Positions 1 through 13,974 of a stretch of DNA of 64,000 nucleotides are shown piece after piece. Made by a program: the position numbers and the translations under genes. The notes under the pieces are model-generated. The model searched no databases and had not been told where the DNA came from. It saw only the letters and a program-made list of their open reading frames with translations. Each line of letters begins with the position of its first letter. The first letter of the stretch is position 1. The stretch is from Sipunculus nudus (lineage: Eukaryota > Annelida > Sipuncula > Golfingiida > Sipunculidae): positions 3,508,076 to 3,572,075 of the forward strand of contig CM049309.1 of assembly GCA_026874595.1 (NCBI GenBank). Direction: 5' to 3'.

Positions 1-3000
1 CTTTTATTTAAGTGAATTTATTAAACGTGCCGAATTTATGAAACATCTCTTCAATAAATCATGCGAAAAAATAGTTATAGTAATGTCAGTGATAAAACTT
101 TGATGTTAATTTTTTGGTATTGTAAACTTCAAATATATGATTGATTGGAATTAAAGCCATTTCTTGTTCTGCCATTCACTGTGTTACACATAAAAGTCTG
201 ATTCCAGCGAGGATCTGTAATTTCCGACTATACTTGCAGGTAATTATAGGGCTCCTTGGATTTCAAGAAATACATGAACAGTAATTTAGAATTCGTAACT
301 CGTCGATAAGCAATAGATCGGATCCCTGAGGATTTGTCCAAGTTTCGCTTTTTGGTCTTAAAAGCACTGGGAGGGTTCAAACCAGGAACCTTCACCTAAC
401 GCAGTATACAGCCTTTACAAATAAGTTCTGTGCTACATCAACACTGCAAGCTTGCTTATACAGGAATAAAACGACCCTAGGAGATTTCTTGGCGCTAGTT
501 TCTACCTGTTTATTATATCAGTATGTCGACACGGAAACCTCCCTGTTTGTACCGCCCAGTCACGGCCGGCCAGGCGAAGTAACGAGTGATAAATCCATCA
601 TCTTGTGGAACAACACGTGGAACACAAGAATGTTTACCAGCTGACAACAGCTGTGTCAGGGCAATAGTTAAATCCTCAAGGTTTATGCACTTCAAAATGT
701 CCCAAAAATAGAACCCTATTATAAGATGAAGAATTACACATGATAACTTTCATCAATATATCTATATTCAGGATAGCGAATAGCCGGATCGTTGTTGACC
801 GGACTGTAATTTTGGACCGTCAAATTAGAGTTTTCGCAAGCTTATACCTTATACCATAGGTGCGTTATCTTTCCTCGTGGTAATAATCAACGATTATGTC
901 CATTTTATTATTTTAAAGGATATGCAAGGTCGCAGGATCGATCCTCTCATCACTAACAATCAAAAGCCTAGAAATATTGCTCTAAAAATCAAATGCCAGG
1001 AAATACTTAACTTTACCTCTCTTACAATGCGTCAAATCACTAAGGATCTCCACGATGACAGTGAAATTAATGTCTTTGTGAAATGACTTTTTGAATCCAT
1101 CTTATTGAAAGCTGAAATACAATCAAACCTCTTTAGATTTTGAAGCTTACCAGTCCAGTAACTCATAGAGAATGTCTAACGGATTCATAAGTCGATTCTG
1201 TGCTGCTCCGCTTATGAATCTGTTTAATCCGAAGAGAACTTTTTTACTTTTTTAAGCGATTCGCCCGGGTCTGTGTCTGTAGAGAGGTTTTACCTGACAC
1301 ATCAAATTTAACCCGTCTTCTTGAAACTGTTATACGACAGTCACTGATCACCATCTACCGCCCCCCCCCCCTGATTCCCCACTGCTCTAACTTTGTTAAC
1401 TGTTTTCTAATAGTTTGGAAAGAACTCTTAATCTGTAAAACAGAAATGAAATTTGATCGTTACTTCTGGGGTGTTCAACGAGGAACTGAAATGGTGACGT
1501 CACGTTTTCGTAAATTGCAAATTTAGAAAGGTATTAAAGATATCATAACCAAACTTCAGACTGCAGTTTTATGTTGTAAAAGATCGTCTCCTATAGAGTT
1601 ATAAAGTTTTGAGTCCAGGAGTTAAAGGAGAGATTCGAGCTGGAAATGACCTGAAGAGACGTGTCGTAGAGGATGCTAATGATAATTAAAAACTTTTAAT
1701 GATAAATAAAGCGAAGTATCATTGTTTACTGACAATAATTGTCTTTATAGTTAATGACAAAAAGTCATCTGGATTTTGAGCTCTACTGTGACCTAGACTT
1801 CTGGCCATATTAACCCAACCGTTTGTATGATGTGACATTTTCTTTATAACTATAGTTCTGAGAAACGTAATTGATATTTTATAGGTCATCATTGATTTTT
1901 TTATATGGTGAATTTATGGTGACCTTACATTTTCCTAATTTACATATTACTTACAACTAGATGGAGATTACCATAATTCATGAAGCAAATGAAGTATGCG
2001 ATACGTGAACAATTTAAAGTAAAAAGGTCAATAAAGTAATTTCCCGTGGCGCTGTAAGTCTTGTCTATTAGACTATTTTGTATTGTTAGCAAAAAAAAAA
2101 AAGACGGCTAAAGAATATAATTACATGCAGGAAAGTCCCTCTCAGAGTCATTATCATGATCCAGTGTTCATGATCCAGGAAGGCTTCGTTTTGCGAGACA
2201 TGTCTGTTGACATTCTTAATTTAGAAGAAATTATATTTTGTGTTTATCAGGTTCATTTTTCTTGTGAGAAGAAATTGCGAAAATTTTGAGAAAAGGTCAG
2301 AGGATTTAAATTAGGACCATTAAGCGTATCGTGTTTTGGGACAACCTATGTACCATTCCTGAGTAACCTTACCTTATTTTATATCATGACCACAATAAGA
2401 TAACCACCACTCTCTTGAAAAAGGCCTTGACCTCGATTTGAATCTCTGACTTTTAGAATGTATCAAAGAAACCAGTCAATCAAGCCTTTTTTTGCTGCTA
2501 GAAGAGTCCTTGTGACTCTAGGACATCAAGAGTAAGACATTTTCTAGGACATTTTTGACGCAGCCATCTTATATGATTGTGACTCTGTGTTATCCAGACA
2601 AAAAATAAAGACAGGATGCCCAGTCCTGTGTGGGTCTGTGCCTGTGATATCTATTGAAATACCTTTTACTGAAACATCTGTTCAAGTGATTGCCGTAGGT
2701 ACCGGTGACTTTCTCTCAAGGCTTATTAGCACAGAACCCTTCGCCTGTCTTGTTACTAGGTCAGATGTATGTGTCAGTCCAGTCTGACAGTATATGGAGT
2801 AATGGACCTGTGAGTCGAGCATCCTATCCCCGGGCGTGGTAGTACCGTAGGCTGTACAAGTGCATTCCAACCTGGACAGTCGTCATCTAACCTGACAGAA
2901 GGCAATGCGAGCTGACGTAATGAGCTTATATCGCCAGCTTAAACGGTGCTAATGAACCGGCACCGTCGGCATGCTTTATGCTGCTTGATGCATCTGCACT

Positions 3001-3089
3001 GACTGTGTACCCCATAGAAACTTGCAGCAACATGATGCAGTGAATTAGTTTTTATAAAAATTATGATATTAAGCAATAATCCCAGTATA
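1..3089. other. No gene recognised
   Basis: Open frames here are short (under 70 codons), with no domain-like composition. A B-box-like GGGTTCAAACC at 374 and its complement-like GATTTGAATC at 2435 could be SINE remnants but lack partners. 1470-1560 and 1905-1990 share weak similarity (GAAATGGTGACGTCACGTTT against TTTATGGTGACCTTACATTT). Confidence 0.5.
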
Positions 3090-3320
3090 ATTTGAAGATT
3101 TAGGCGTGGAGCAAAAAAAAAAAGAGTTATTCCGCTCTTAACTTAGCCGATACAAGTCTCCTTGCCGCCAAACTCCCTCTGCAGATGGATTCTCACCTGG
3201 TCGCATTCCTCGGTGAACTTTCAAGTCGCATCCCCGAACCATGGTGAAGCCCGACAGCTTTATTTTTCAGTTTCTCGAAACCCCAAATGCGGGCTGCCAT
3301 TTACACTAAATCCGGGATGT
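3090..3320. repeat. Dispersed repeat, copy of 11.8 kb
   Basis: The series GGCGTGGAGCAAAAAAAA, TTCCGCTCTTAACTTAGCC, GATGGATTCTCACCTGG, CCCCGAACC, TTTTTCAGTTTCTCGA, GCTGCCATTTACACTAAA and GGGATGTCACAG recurs in the same order at 11762-12010 with about 65-70% identity. It has no coding frame, and no element class is evident. Confidence 0.65.
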
Positions 3321-5104
3321 CACAGTTTGAATTATGAGTAGACCACTGGTAATAAATAATAAGCGTCTAATTAACCTATTATTTACAAGGTATCTATCGC
3401 TGCTCAGCACGTGTCAGTACACCCATATTTCAAATAATTTATTACCACTGGCTTTATTGTAAATGCCCACAAGAACATTTTGTCTCCATCAGGAAAACTA
3501 CCTACTTTACCTTCTGCAAGCAGCAATATTCCAACCATGCGTACGTTAGGAATTAAACCCTGATTAGTTAGAGAGTACGTGAGGACACAGCAGTCAGATT
3601 AAATAGAAGTAGATTTCAGTTTAATTGTTTTTTTAGATATCGTGCATCATGTTACCGGTGAACGACCAGGCGTGATAGAAAGGAACTGAAAGGAGCTGAT
3701 AATAATATGACTAAGGCTACGGCGGAGCTAATAAAACATGCGCCAATGTTGTCACACCGAAAAATAAAGGGATAACCTATGGTGGTTGGTTGCACGTGAG
3801 GAAGTTGAAAGGTCACTAGTTGTAAAATACCCTTTTCAACAACTCTGGTTTGTCTGCCTTGCCACCAGATGTCCTTGTTGAATGTTTTCTCGATTATTTT
3901 GGAGGGTCCCCCACATGTTATAAACATATTGATATAAACAAACGAACAGTCCGTGTACGACGGGATCGGCGTTTTTTCCGACCTATTTTTATGAATGGCT
4001 GAAGGGATTATCTTTGGTTAATAGATGTCATACATCGGAATAGGTCCCTTTAAACACAAAAAGAAACAAACAATTTAGGTCAGGTATTTGTTAATCTTTT
4101 CCTGTCACAGACATGTATTTTAATTAAGTAAATGGGTCCCAACCTTCTGCAAAGACATAACGGTTCCCAAGTGAGTCTGGCCATTTGTTTTGAATTAGCC
4201 GATGGTGACTAAGTGACTTATCCTGTTACAGTCTGCGCTGCCAGACGTTTGTTACTGCCCTCTATATGATTAGACTATTTGAGCAAAAGTAAAATGCAAA
4301 AGGTATGTTGCCCTTCAGACAAATACATGACAGTCAAAACGAACCAAGTAAGTCCCGACCGGACGGCGACCGTCGCCGCTACGGAGTCGAGTTTAAGATG
4401 TCTGTCCGGGAAATGGCATAATTAGCGTTCTCTTTCACTTTTACATGTAGCGGGAAACAAAACCAAAACAGATATAATGTAAGTTTCCTTCTGGGTGAGT
4501 ATTCGCTGAGGTGAGGTCTGTTGTTTTTTTTTGTACTGATATTTACCCAATAAAAAAGTAAAATTTTCCTTTGCGGATCTTCTTGTTTTTCCTTTCTTGA
4601 GTTTTTAGTCCTTTTGGGTCCTTTCTGGAAAGTTAAGCAGATTAAACTGCTACCATTATATGCGTGGCTCATAGTGTTTTTTTAACTTTTATATATTATT
4701 CATCTATCACAGACAGCTGTAAGACTCGTGTTAATGCAGGTATCGCTATCTCGTCAGTGACGTCAATGTTACGTTTTCTCGGGTCTGAGGTCGGAGTTCG
4801 GGGAGGAAGCGAGGTAATCTAATGAGACCGAGGAACAGTTGTCAGGCGGACCTGTCAAAGGAATAACCTACATTAAACTAACCAGCTGAAATCTGCCAGA
4901 GATCTGTTCCTTAAAACAGAAACGTATAGATCGTTATGAAGTTTTGGGATGTACAACTGGTGTACATATCTTTAACTGCCATACTCCAAACTGGAATATT
5001 GTTTCCAGAGGACCCAATCGGACGCCGAGCAGCATTGAAAATATGTGGGGAGTTTAAAATCATCATCCTAAGTAGTTTTACCAAGTCACTCTTTCTCCAA
5101 ACAC

Positions 5105-5610
5105 AAACTGCTCAACTAACTGCTCATTCTAATGAGTTTTGTACTCATCATGCTTTTTACTTTTACGGCCAGGGAACACTACGAGCGATTTGAGACGTGA
5201 TACGATAACCGCCGAAAAAATATATAGGTAAAGATATTACCTTGGCGGATCAATAATCTGTCCAATATACAGTGCAACCCACTGTAATAAAGTTAAACTG
5301 CTCAATATGAGTAAATTATATCTCCTTGAAAATACTCAGTCTGATTAGGAAATCGTGTTAAACTACTCGTACACTCCTCAATCAGGGAAGCTTATTTGTT
5401 GTAAACTGCTCGCATTTATGACCTTTTAAGTACGAAACTACTCAGCTTGAGTAGTCTTCCCTGTAAAACTACTCACTGAGAGTATCATCAGTCTGAGTAG
5501 TTTTAATTCATCAGGACATGGTGATGAGTTGATGTTTTCGGTGAGGATATGAGAAACTTTAACTTTTAGTTATAATGTAATATAAAAGTTGGCGAAGCTA
5601 CTCATTGTAG
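5105..5610. repeat. Cluster of ACTACTC / GAGTAGT motifs forming hairpins
   Basis: ACTGCTCA or ACTACTCA and their complements recur about ten times (for example 5107, 5120, 5295, 5361, 5403, 5435-5455, 5465, 5492, 5596). ACTACTCAGCTTGAGTAGT (5437-5455) is a hairpin with 8-base arms and a 3-base loop. AAAACTACTCA (5465) pairs with TGAGTAGTTTT (5494) over 11 bases. No coding function is apparent. Confidence 0.6.
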
Positions 5611-5772
5611 AATCCAACTTTAATTTGCCGATTTTGGCATTGTAACAAAATAGCGTTATTCCGGTTATAAGTCATCCAATGACGGCCCCATTCCCACCAA
5701 GTTCCCGCCCCAGATACATTCCTGTCAACACGCTCTATTCGGAGTACTTTTAACTATGGTCTATTTTTCATG

Positions 5773-5975
5773 ATAAGTCCCTCTGAGCATTACACATTGA
5801 TGGCAATGTATATTGAATGATGCTGAAAGTGGTCATACAAGTACAATGTTATGCTATTACTAACCCATCTGATTCTAGGTTTAATATTAAAGGGGATGGA
5901 AATAATCCATACATCATATAGCCAGCCATAAGTGCGAGTCACTGAGGTCCCTTGGGGGTGTCGGGGGTACATTAA
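5773..5975. repeat. Dispersed repeat, copy of 9.3 kb
   Basis: The shared series with 9255-9452 is GGCAATGTATA, TGGTCATACAAGTACAATGT, CCATCTGATTCTAGGTTTAA, GGGGATGGAAATAATCCATA, CATCAT, AGCCA and TGCGAGTCACTGAGGTCCC. Identity is about 70-75%. No termini were recognised. Confidence 0.65.
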
Positions 5976-6512
5976 GAAACGTCACACGTGACACCCATGT
6001 AGCACGGCCTACGTCCTCTACTAATGAAATATCAGGAAAAAATCGAGAATGCGTGAAAACTCAATCAGATGAGTAGACCCATAAGATCCACTTGACATGT
6101 CAACTGGAAGTGAACCTGCGTAATGATTTTTTGATATAACGCCGGATATGTTCGAGTTGTTGAAAAGAAATCGTAAAAAAAATTCTGAAAATCAATAATA
6201 CATGAGGACAGCATAACATATGCCTGAGGTGTATGACTATGAAGCGGATTCGAGTAAAAGTGGCATTCACTATAAGCGTATGCGGTTCGTTTGAGTGTAT
6301 ACGTATGCGTATATGCAGCACATTTCGATCGCTTACTGTAGCAACTCAAACAAAGCATACTAGTATATGCATGCTAAGGGACTATGGATTTCCACACTTG
6401 ACGTCAGTGATGGGGTATTCCTCTGGCAGGAGACTTCACTACTCCTGTAGTGACTTAATATATCCATTAATTTGCTGCATATGTACAGCATACGCATACA
6501 TACAGCATAAGT

Positions 6513-6514
6513 AT

Positions 6515-6574
<60 letters not shown>
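6513..6574. repeat. (CA)n(TA)n microsatellite
   Basis: A short CA run passes into an uninterrupted TA run of about 50 bases. The IY-repeat ORFs on both strands are artefacts of this tract. Confidence 0.95.
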
Positions 6575-6577
<3 letters not shown>

Positions 6578-6589
6578 GAATGCTAGCTT

Positions 6590-9254
6590 CGAGGTTTTGA
6601 GATATCGCTTTTTCACATGTAACCTTTGCAGATGGACGGATAGACCAACTGCTACATGGACAGACAGGCGGACAGAAACACTCACACTGTCTGCCTATAT
6701 ATGCACTCAGGTAGCGGAAAATAAAACAATTCCCCGTTTCCATTTTCACAAAAGTATTGTTTTTGAGTTTTGTCTATTGTCAAATGGGGACGTGGTTATA
6801 CTAAAAAAGCCACCGAACACATATCACATATCATATTAAATAAGCATGAATACTTGTCATATAATCATATTTTAATACAGGTATTGACATGTAACTTCGG
6901 CATATTAAGATGAGATCGCTAGTTTCATTTATTGATTACGCTTTTATGCCGCAACTGCTGTTTTAATGATCTTTCACACAATATAGCTGCATATACACAC
7001 AATATAGCATCACATAGGACTGCCAATTTATCTATTTCATGGACCGACACTCTTCTTACTAAAAGAAGTATACGCATACTTTGAACCTTTCTGCGACGGA
7101 AATTTCATCCTTTTAACAAGGTATCGTGTCATTTAGATTTAAGTAAACAAATCGTCAAATATGTCTTTGTAGTTTCTTGCAACATCCACATGCATGTGCT
7201 TATTGGTAAATATTGGTATATCAGCACAGTTGTAAATCTTCAATATGTTGAATGTCTGACTCCATACAAGCATGTTTCCCAGAGGTTATGTGATTGACAG
7301 CTAATTACTACCAGGCACAGGAAATGACGGCGGTGACCATATGGATGGAATTTACGCTTTTTTATGTAGGTTCACATGTTCACATTTACATAATTTCTGG
7401 CTATTTACAAAAAGATCATTGTAACAATTGGGTGACCATTAAAGTACCATTTTCTTTATGACTGCCGTCACAACTCAAGCTATGCCACACCGGTCCAATT
7501 TAAACGCTTACTAAGTCATGTATTCTCAGCTTTATAAATGTCTGTTGAGAGCCGTGTGTTCACAGCAAAACCCACTTATAAGGAGATCGGGGTCGTAAGT
7601 TTGATCTACAGTGTTACGCATGTTCCAGAACAAAAGAACCAATATTGTCAGCGGGTCTCATTAAAGACCGCGTGCTCTGACACATCCGTCACGCACCGTT
7701 ATATAATCACACAGCTAAACCCTGATTTATTGTACCAGGAATATAAAACGGCACCCAATAAAAAATCCCCTCATATTGGGACAAGTCGCGTTGTCAGGGG
7801 CAACAATTTGGCTACCAGGGGGTGGTGTGATTTCACATCTTTTGAAACGATAAGCCTATAACAGAGCAGTGATAGCTCTGCGTGTTAAGAGCCGGGACCT
7901 GAACAGATACGTCAAAACAGCTTGCGTTATACATCACCACACGTCACGATTCAACCGAGAACAAACCCGGCATTTTCTTGCAAATTTCAATAGAACCCGT
8001 GGCCAACAAGGTTTACAAGGTTTAAAAGAAAGACACTCCGGAAGTTTTATAATTCTTTCTAATTGGCTTAACTGCCTACGGTCATGCACAAACTGTCTGA
8101 CTCCTGCTTTAAAGAGATACCAAAGCACTATAAACATCCCTGTTGAACATGGTAACCGATGGTAGGGAATCGTTATATCAGGCTCGGCTGCAAAAACTCT
8201 GAATAATCTTAGGATTTATGTCAACTTTCACCTTGACTATAAATTATAAATGGTCAATTTCGCTAAAATTCATGAACCGTATGACTTTACGTAAATAATG
8301 CCATGAATTATATCGGTAAGCAAAAACTGTCAAATCTGCTGATGGCAGCACGTATGAAAGGCAGCGAGTCGTTAAAAATCCACAAAATGCGTTGAAAAGA
8401 ACTTGGGATACATTGGGGCCAGGAGCTGTTGTATAATATGTTGAGTGACCGGGCATTGTCAGCGGCCGAGCATCTTCTATGACACCGTCCGTGCGGCTGG
8501 GCGCTTTCTTGTTAGGCGTCGAGACAGCCTGAACGAACAAACTCATAAAGAACCCACTTTTTCCGGGAGATATAAGCCAGCCAAAGTTTTCAGCCGGGCG
8601 TTATTTAATGCCGTTTCCATCCGTTGACGGGTGCCACTTTTTACCGTCGATTTTCAGCGAGAGACTTATGGGACATAAGATGGTCTTTCTCAAATACCCG
8701 GACTGTCTTTCTTGCGAAGGTTGAGAATACGGGGCTTATGCTGTCATATACACCGGGGTTAGACACATGTTATCGAAATATGATGAATCGCAGGGCACGG
8801 TACCCCATGGCATTTAGCCCACTGTGATCAATTCAGAAGTACAGTTATTTCCCAGAGGGCATGTACCCCCGGGCTTTATGTCCCATTACACTAGCATTGC
8901 GCGGCGTGATATATTATCGTTCTTTAATAGCAGTATATAAGGCCGCGTTTGACCTGCAATGATAAATGGTCCTTCAGATGTGATACCACGCGGCTTATTA
9001 GTTATTTAAAAAAGTACCGTACATATATGAAAAAGAAGCCCAATGGGAAATAAATGGATGTAACAGGTCCTGACTGTATACTATGATCTGTTTATCAATA
9101 AAAACTTAAAAAAGCGAATAATACATGTTTTGTAAATTTCATTTTAAAAATCAATTGGTTCTGTCACCATAGCTTATTGTTAAATTTTATTTGAGTAAAA
9201 ACGAGCTAGATCTTAACGGGCTGAGGCTTGCGGTTATCACATATTTTTTAAGAT
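6590..9254. other. No gene recognised
   Basis: Several 60-107 codon open frames occur on both strands (for example 7538-7861 and 8244-8546) but overlap one another. They lack recognisable motifs, convincing splice sites or Kozak starts. Nothing repetitive stands out. Confidence 0.5.
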
Positions 9255-9452
9255 AGGTCCGCGCAAGCATCACACGTTTGTGGCAGTGTATACTGTATAC
9301 AAGATGGCCATACAAGTAGAATGTTATTTAATAACTGAGCCATCTGTTTTTAGGTTTAATTTGGACGGGGAATGAAATAATCCAGACATCATTAGCCGTA
9401 GTTAAGACATTATTGCGAGTCCTTGAGGTCCCCTGGTGATTTCTACATTCCG
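9255..9452. repeat. Dispersed repeat, copy of 5.8 kb
   Basis: It carries the same ordered blocks as 5773-5975: GGCAGTGTATA, TGGCCATACAAGTAGAATGT, CCATCTGTTTTTAGGTTTAA, GGGGAATGAAATAATCCAGA, CATCATTAGCC and TGCGAGTCCTTGAGGTCCC. It is in the same orientation as its partner 3.5 kb upstream. Confidence 0.65.
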
Positions 9453-10596
9453 TCTGGGAGTCTCATGCGGGGATCGGCCGGACACAACAGCACTGATGAC
9501 TGAAGCGTTAACCACTTTACTGGAGTACGTAACCATGTTACCACAGCGTGTGTACCTTTGTATAATATATGTACATGTATAAAAATTACAAGCAATGGAA
9601 TGTGAAATCATTCAGTGAAAGCGAGGGCTAAAATATTCCATCTCGACTAGAGGTCAAAATTTGACAATCAACTATTGTTATAACTTTGATATTTGCATAA
9701 CATGAAATTCAGTCAGTTTTGAAAATTTCAATATATGTTAAGTACTGCTTCATTTACCTCCTCATTTAATATTAAAGTAGGGCAAGCATCCATCCGGTAA
9801 CACAATGTTTTAGCTAAATGTAATTGAGTAAATGTTTAAAGATTATTTTGTCACTTTCATTTTAACATATTTTGAAAATAATCTTTACAATTGGCACGTC
9901 TAATGGGTTTCCACGTTACTATCATCTCGTGGACTCGTGATTTGAATGATTTTGTTCCGATTATTTTTTTAGGAATATGTCTAACAAATAAGTTTTGGTC
10001 TCAAGTATATATACAGATATTCTGCTATTTTTTGTATAGTAATAAGAAGTAAAGTTTTTATATTGCTACTTTGCACTGTTGTTTATTCCGACGGGTTATA
10101 AATTGGGTGTATCCGCTCCAGTTGGTCAATATATTTCGACATCGAAAACTTTCCATGTCGACGTTTCCGAGAGCTGTTAACGTTTGTAAGACAAAATTTA
10201 CGTCAAAATACGTGTTAAAGGCCAGAAGCGTATTACTTTGCATTGGCTGACGCCACCATCACGTTCGTTGTCAGCATGTCGTAATTATATAAACATATAT
10301 GTCATACATGTCTTATCTTTTTCTCTTCAAGAACCATTGTAGGGTAACAGTTTTTTTTGCTGCCCCACACTCATCATCAACATCACCATCATGACTTGTA
10401 TAAAAGATTATACCTGAAAAAACATGTGTACACGGGTACCGGAACCATGGTTATTAAAGCGATATTACATATTTTAGGCAGCAGTTTGTGTAAGATTTGT
10501 TAAAAACTTTATGGAACCTCAGGTATTGATTTTGATACAGTTACAGGATGCCGTTACAACCCTGATATCTTCGGCTTTGGGTTCACCCGCTGTAAC

Positions 10597-10748
10597 TCTG
10601 GGATATGTCGTAAATTATGAATGATGGACCAGATCGTGGACTCCGACATTGCTTGTACGACATTCATGTGCGTCTCGGGATACGTTATACATTAAGAATG
10701 ATCGAGTTGACCATGTCCCCCGACATTTCTTGTACGCCGTTCACATCA
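10597..10748. repeat. Diverged 77-bp tandem duplication
   Basis: CTCTGGGATATGTCGTAAAT, TATGAATGATGGACCAGATC, CGACATTGCTTGTACGACAT and TCATGTG are repeated 77 bases later as CTCGGGATACGTTATACATT, AAGAATGATCGAGTTGACCA, CGACATTTCTTGTACGCCGT and TCACATC. The 68-codon open frame here is explained by the repeat. Confidence 0.55.
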
Positions 10749-11761
10749 GTTTTCTCAGATAATGGATGTATGAAACTGCCTCATGGATTCAGGATGTTTA
10801 GTGATTCACGGTATTTCAAGTGAATATGGCATAAAATAAACCCCAAAGCATCTAAACAATTCAGTCGACCAACGATGTGTCCGCTTTTCATGCCTTCTGA
10901 TGGAGGTACCATGTTTTTGCCTCGGTTATATGGTCACGTAGCATTTGTTGGGTACTTGTTTTTTTTTATATTTGTTGACTGTTGGCAAGTTTACTCAAAA
11001 AGTGATGAACGGAGTCTGAAGAAATACCGTTCATTGTTATCTTAGCACCAAAGGAGCAATCCATTAGAATTTGATAGTAATCTGTCAAACCATATATTTC
11101 GGTTATATTTACCTTTGCGATTTAGGGCAATTTGTGTATCCCAGCTGAGAGTAGGAATTTATCATTCACTTATATTACGGCCGCCGTTTATCTATCGATC
11201 ACCGTTCACCTGTGGTGCAACCATCGAGGAAGTGCCATGGCACCCATTACAATTATGAATTTACATATTATCTAACGCTCTTTACACAGCGCTTAACCTA
11301 CTGGTAGCTTCGTTAGAAGCGCAAGATTTCCGCTGCCTCGGGAGCGTCATATTATCTTGGCTACGCTAGTTCACACGAAGGTCTGACCAGGACCCTCCGT
11401 TGGAATGGTCTGTAACTAGCTGATCATTTTTTATTATCGGTGATGGTCTTGATATATTCGAAATTCGGATGACCGATATCCAGAGAGTCGGTGGTCAGAG
11501 AGATATTTTTGATGCCTTGTATAATCCGCTTACGAATATTCTATATTCGGATAAGCGATATCGAGACAATTGATTTCGAATCATCAGTTTTTTGAATAAT
11601 GGCGCCTCCGTTGTATCAAGAGAAAAGGATGCAGCTTACCTTGTAAAAAGGTGGTCGCTTTACACATGACGATCCCATACACCCACACTCTGTATACGAT
11701 CTCACCCACGGTCAGCGGTACACAGATCACAGCCACTACAACAAGAAAAAGGCCATATATA

Positions 11762-12010
11762 GGTTAAGAATTTGAGCGTGGTAAAAAAAAAAAAGTTCTT
11801 CCGCTAAAACTTTGCCAATATTTGTCCCCTTACCAACAACCCTCTCCGGGGATAGATTCTCGCCAGGACCCTGTTCGTGGAGTACGTTCGTTTCTTAGCC
11901 CCGAACCCTTATTGAATCCTGACATGTTTAATTTTTCCAGTTACTCGAGACCGCTCCTGGAAGCTGCCATTAACGTTAACACTAAAACCCGAATGTCACA
12001 GGCTGGATGT
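11762..12010. repeat. Dispersed repeat, copy of 3.1 kb
   Basis: The order of blocks matches 3090-3320: GAGCGTGGTAAAAAAAA, TTCCGCTAAAACTTTGCC, GATAGATTCTCGCCAGG, CCCCGAACCC, TTTTTCCAGTTACTCGA, GCTGCCATTAACGTTAACAC and GAATGTCACAGGC. The 116-codon open frame overlapping it (11822-12172) is therefore repeat-derived. Confidence 0.65.
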
Positions 12011-12129
12011 CGTAATTATCAGTATACCGCTTGTACAAACAATGGGACAAGTGATTTTATTATTGTCATCTGCTGTATTAAGCGAATAATACCAGTAACT
12101 GTCAAAATCTTTCAAGCAAGGCAGATTAC

Positions 12130-12545
12130 AGAGCTCAGCTATCAGACAGAGGGCTCAGTCAAACTATACTAAAGTTCAGCTATCGATGCTCTACCAAAAG
12201 GAGGCAAACTGTATGTCAGCTATCAGTATTCTCCTGAATAGACTGCTGTACTATTGTTCAAATATCTACCGAAAATAAGACAGACTTTAGGTGAGCTATT
12301 GGTTATCAACGGAAAAAGATACCCATATATGCTCACATATGAGTGTATCAGTGTTAAGTAGTTAACTATAGGTTCACTATCAGGACAGTGAAAATATGCA
12401 AACAGTGCGGCTTTTTTTTAAAGGAAACTGGTTCAGACATCAGCTATCAGCTACCGAAACGACGTGGTCAGCTATCGATTCCTTCTACTGAGAGACAAGC
12501 TATACGTCAACTATCTGTTAGGCAGACTATCGTTTGTCATTTTTA
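12130..12545. repeat. Degenerate CAGCTATC-rich stretch
   Basis: CAGCTATCAG or CAGCTATCGAT-like words recur (12137, 12176, 12217, 12290, 12441, 12470, 12507) with TCAAACT/AGACTG-type spacers. This suggests a very old tandem repeat of about 40 bases. No precise unit can be drawn by eye. Confidence 0.4.
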
Positions 12546-13974
12546 GTCTCATAATTTACACATATAGTATTACTCTTAAATATAAAGTCCAAATGATATG
12601 TAAGTACTAAATGTGCATGTCATAAGAAACCGTGACGTCGAAATGCAGGTTTGACCCATCGCAGGTATGTTCACCTACGTTTAAATGGTAGAAAATGTAT
12701 CACTCAAAGCGTTATAGGCAAGATTATCGGCCATATGGTGGGAGACATCGTTACAAAAGTATGGGCTGCGGTTATGTGCAGTGCCGGGCTCGACAAAGCT
12801 GTCCCCATGTCTGTGAGTAATATCTTCCTAATTTAAATGCTTAGTGAATCATGAAATAGCGGCCAGCTTTGTGTTTGTTATGACACAGACGCAAGAAGCA
12901 ACACGTGGGCACGATTTAATTGGATCGCAGCAAAATATAACCTGATTTGGACCAAGCTGGATACAACCAAAGAAATGTGGTTGAAGACAGAGGAAGCGGG
13001 TCCAGTGACCCGTCGATGTGATTTTAATATCCGCCAAGCGCGGACATACGGCGTCTCTTTACTTCTCGTTAACAGTTACATGAATATATTCATGACAAAG
13101 TTATTGCTGGATAGATTTTGTATGAATACTAGCCAGGCAAACATGACACGTTGGAATATTTCCCGTCAGACAGGTTTCGTGTTTGAAAATACCTTTGAAG
13201 TGCGGATCCTAGAGTGTGGGCGTCAGAAATGCAAGACCGGCATAATGTTAATGATAGCAGATGAGATAAGCAAGTAACGTGTAATTACATTCATTATCTT
13301 TTTTATATAATGTAATGTGACAATGCAACTGTCCGTTATTCATAACGAATATCAATGTTACAGACTTTGTTATGATTTGGTTATTGAACGTTCAGCTTCC
13401 CGGGATTAAGCATACAAAAGGAAGAAATTGTTATAAATAGCGTTACCTTATATTAATCTTACATACTGAATCAAGCATTAATTTAACATATCGAATTGTT
13501 TAAATAACTTGCAAGAGGCTAAGAGGGTCTCGCTTCCATATGCTAAATTAATACATTTTTTATTCTTTTGATTACATAAAGAACAAGTTATCGTTTGATG
13601 TCCAGTCGGATTTATGATGATATTTTTATTGGGGAATATCGACTAACAGATGAACTGTTCAGAGCTGATGTGTTCTTTTTTTATCGAATATATAAATATT
13701 CATTAGTAAAAGCATGTATATGTATAATCAGTCAAAAACATATCAGAAAACATACATACTAACATATTACAAGCATTAATTAATGTTCTGCTCATGAGTA
13801 ATGTTTTAGGATGTATTAAGTTAAAATTATACTTTTGTCTCTAGAAAGATTCTAAACTTAAATGGATGATTTTGTATAGCCCCTCTTTTTATAAGCCATA
13901 AATTACCATTTCAATTGTTTTAACTTGCTGTTCAATATTATAAACTGGAAGTACACTTTTAAACTACAGTATAT

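Noticed and set aside
6233-6749. ORFs with long IYIYIY runs (also at 47.7, 54.4, 58.6 and 63.1 kb)
   Set aside because: They are translations of (TA)n microsatellites and extend only a little into unique sequence.
11822-12172. 116-codon plus ORF
   Set aside because: Its first half is a dispersed repeat that recurs at 3.1 kb without a conserved frame.
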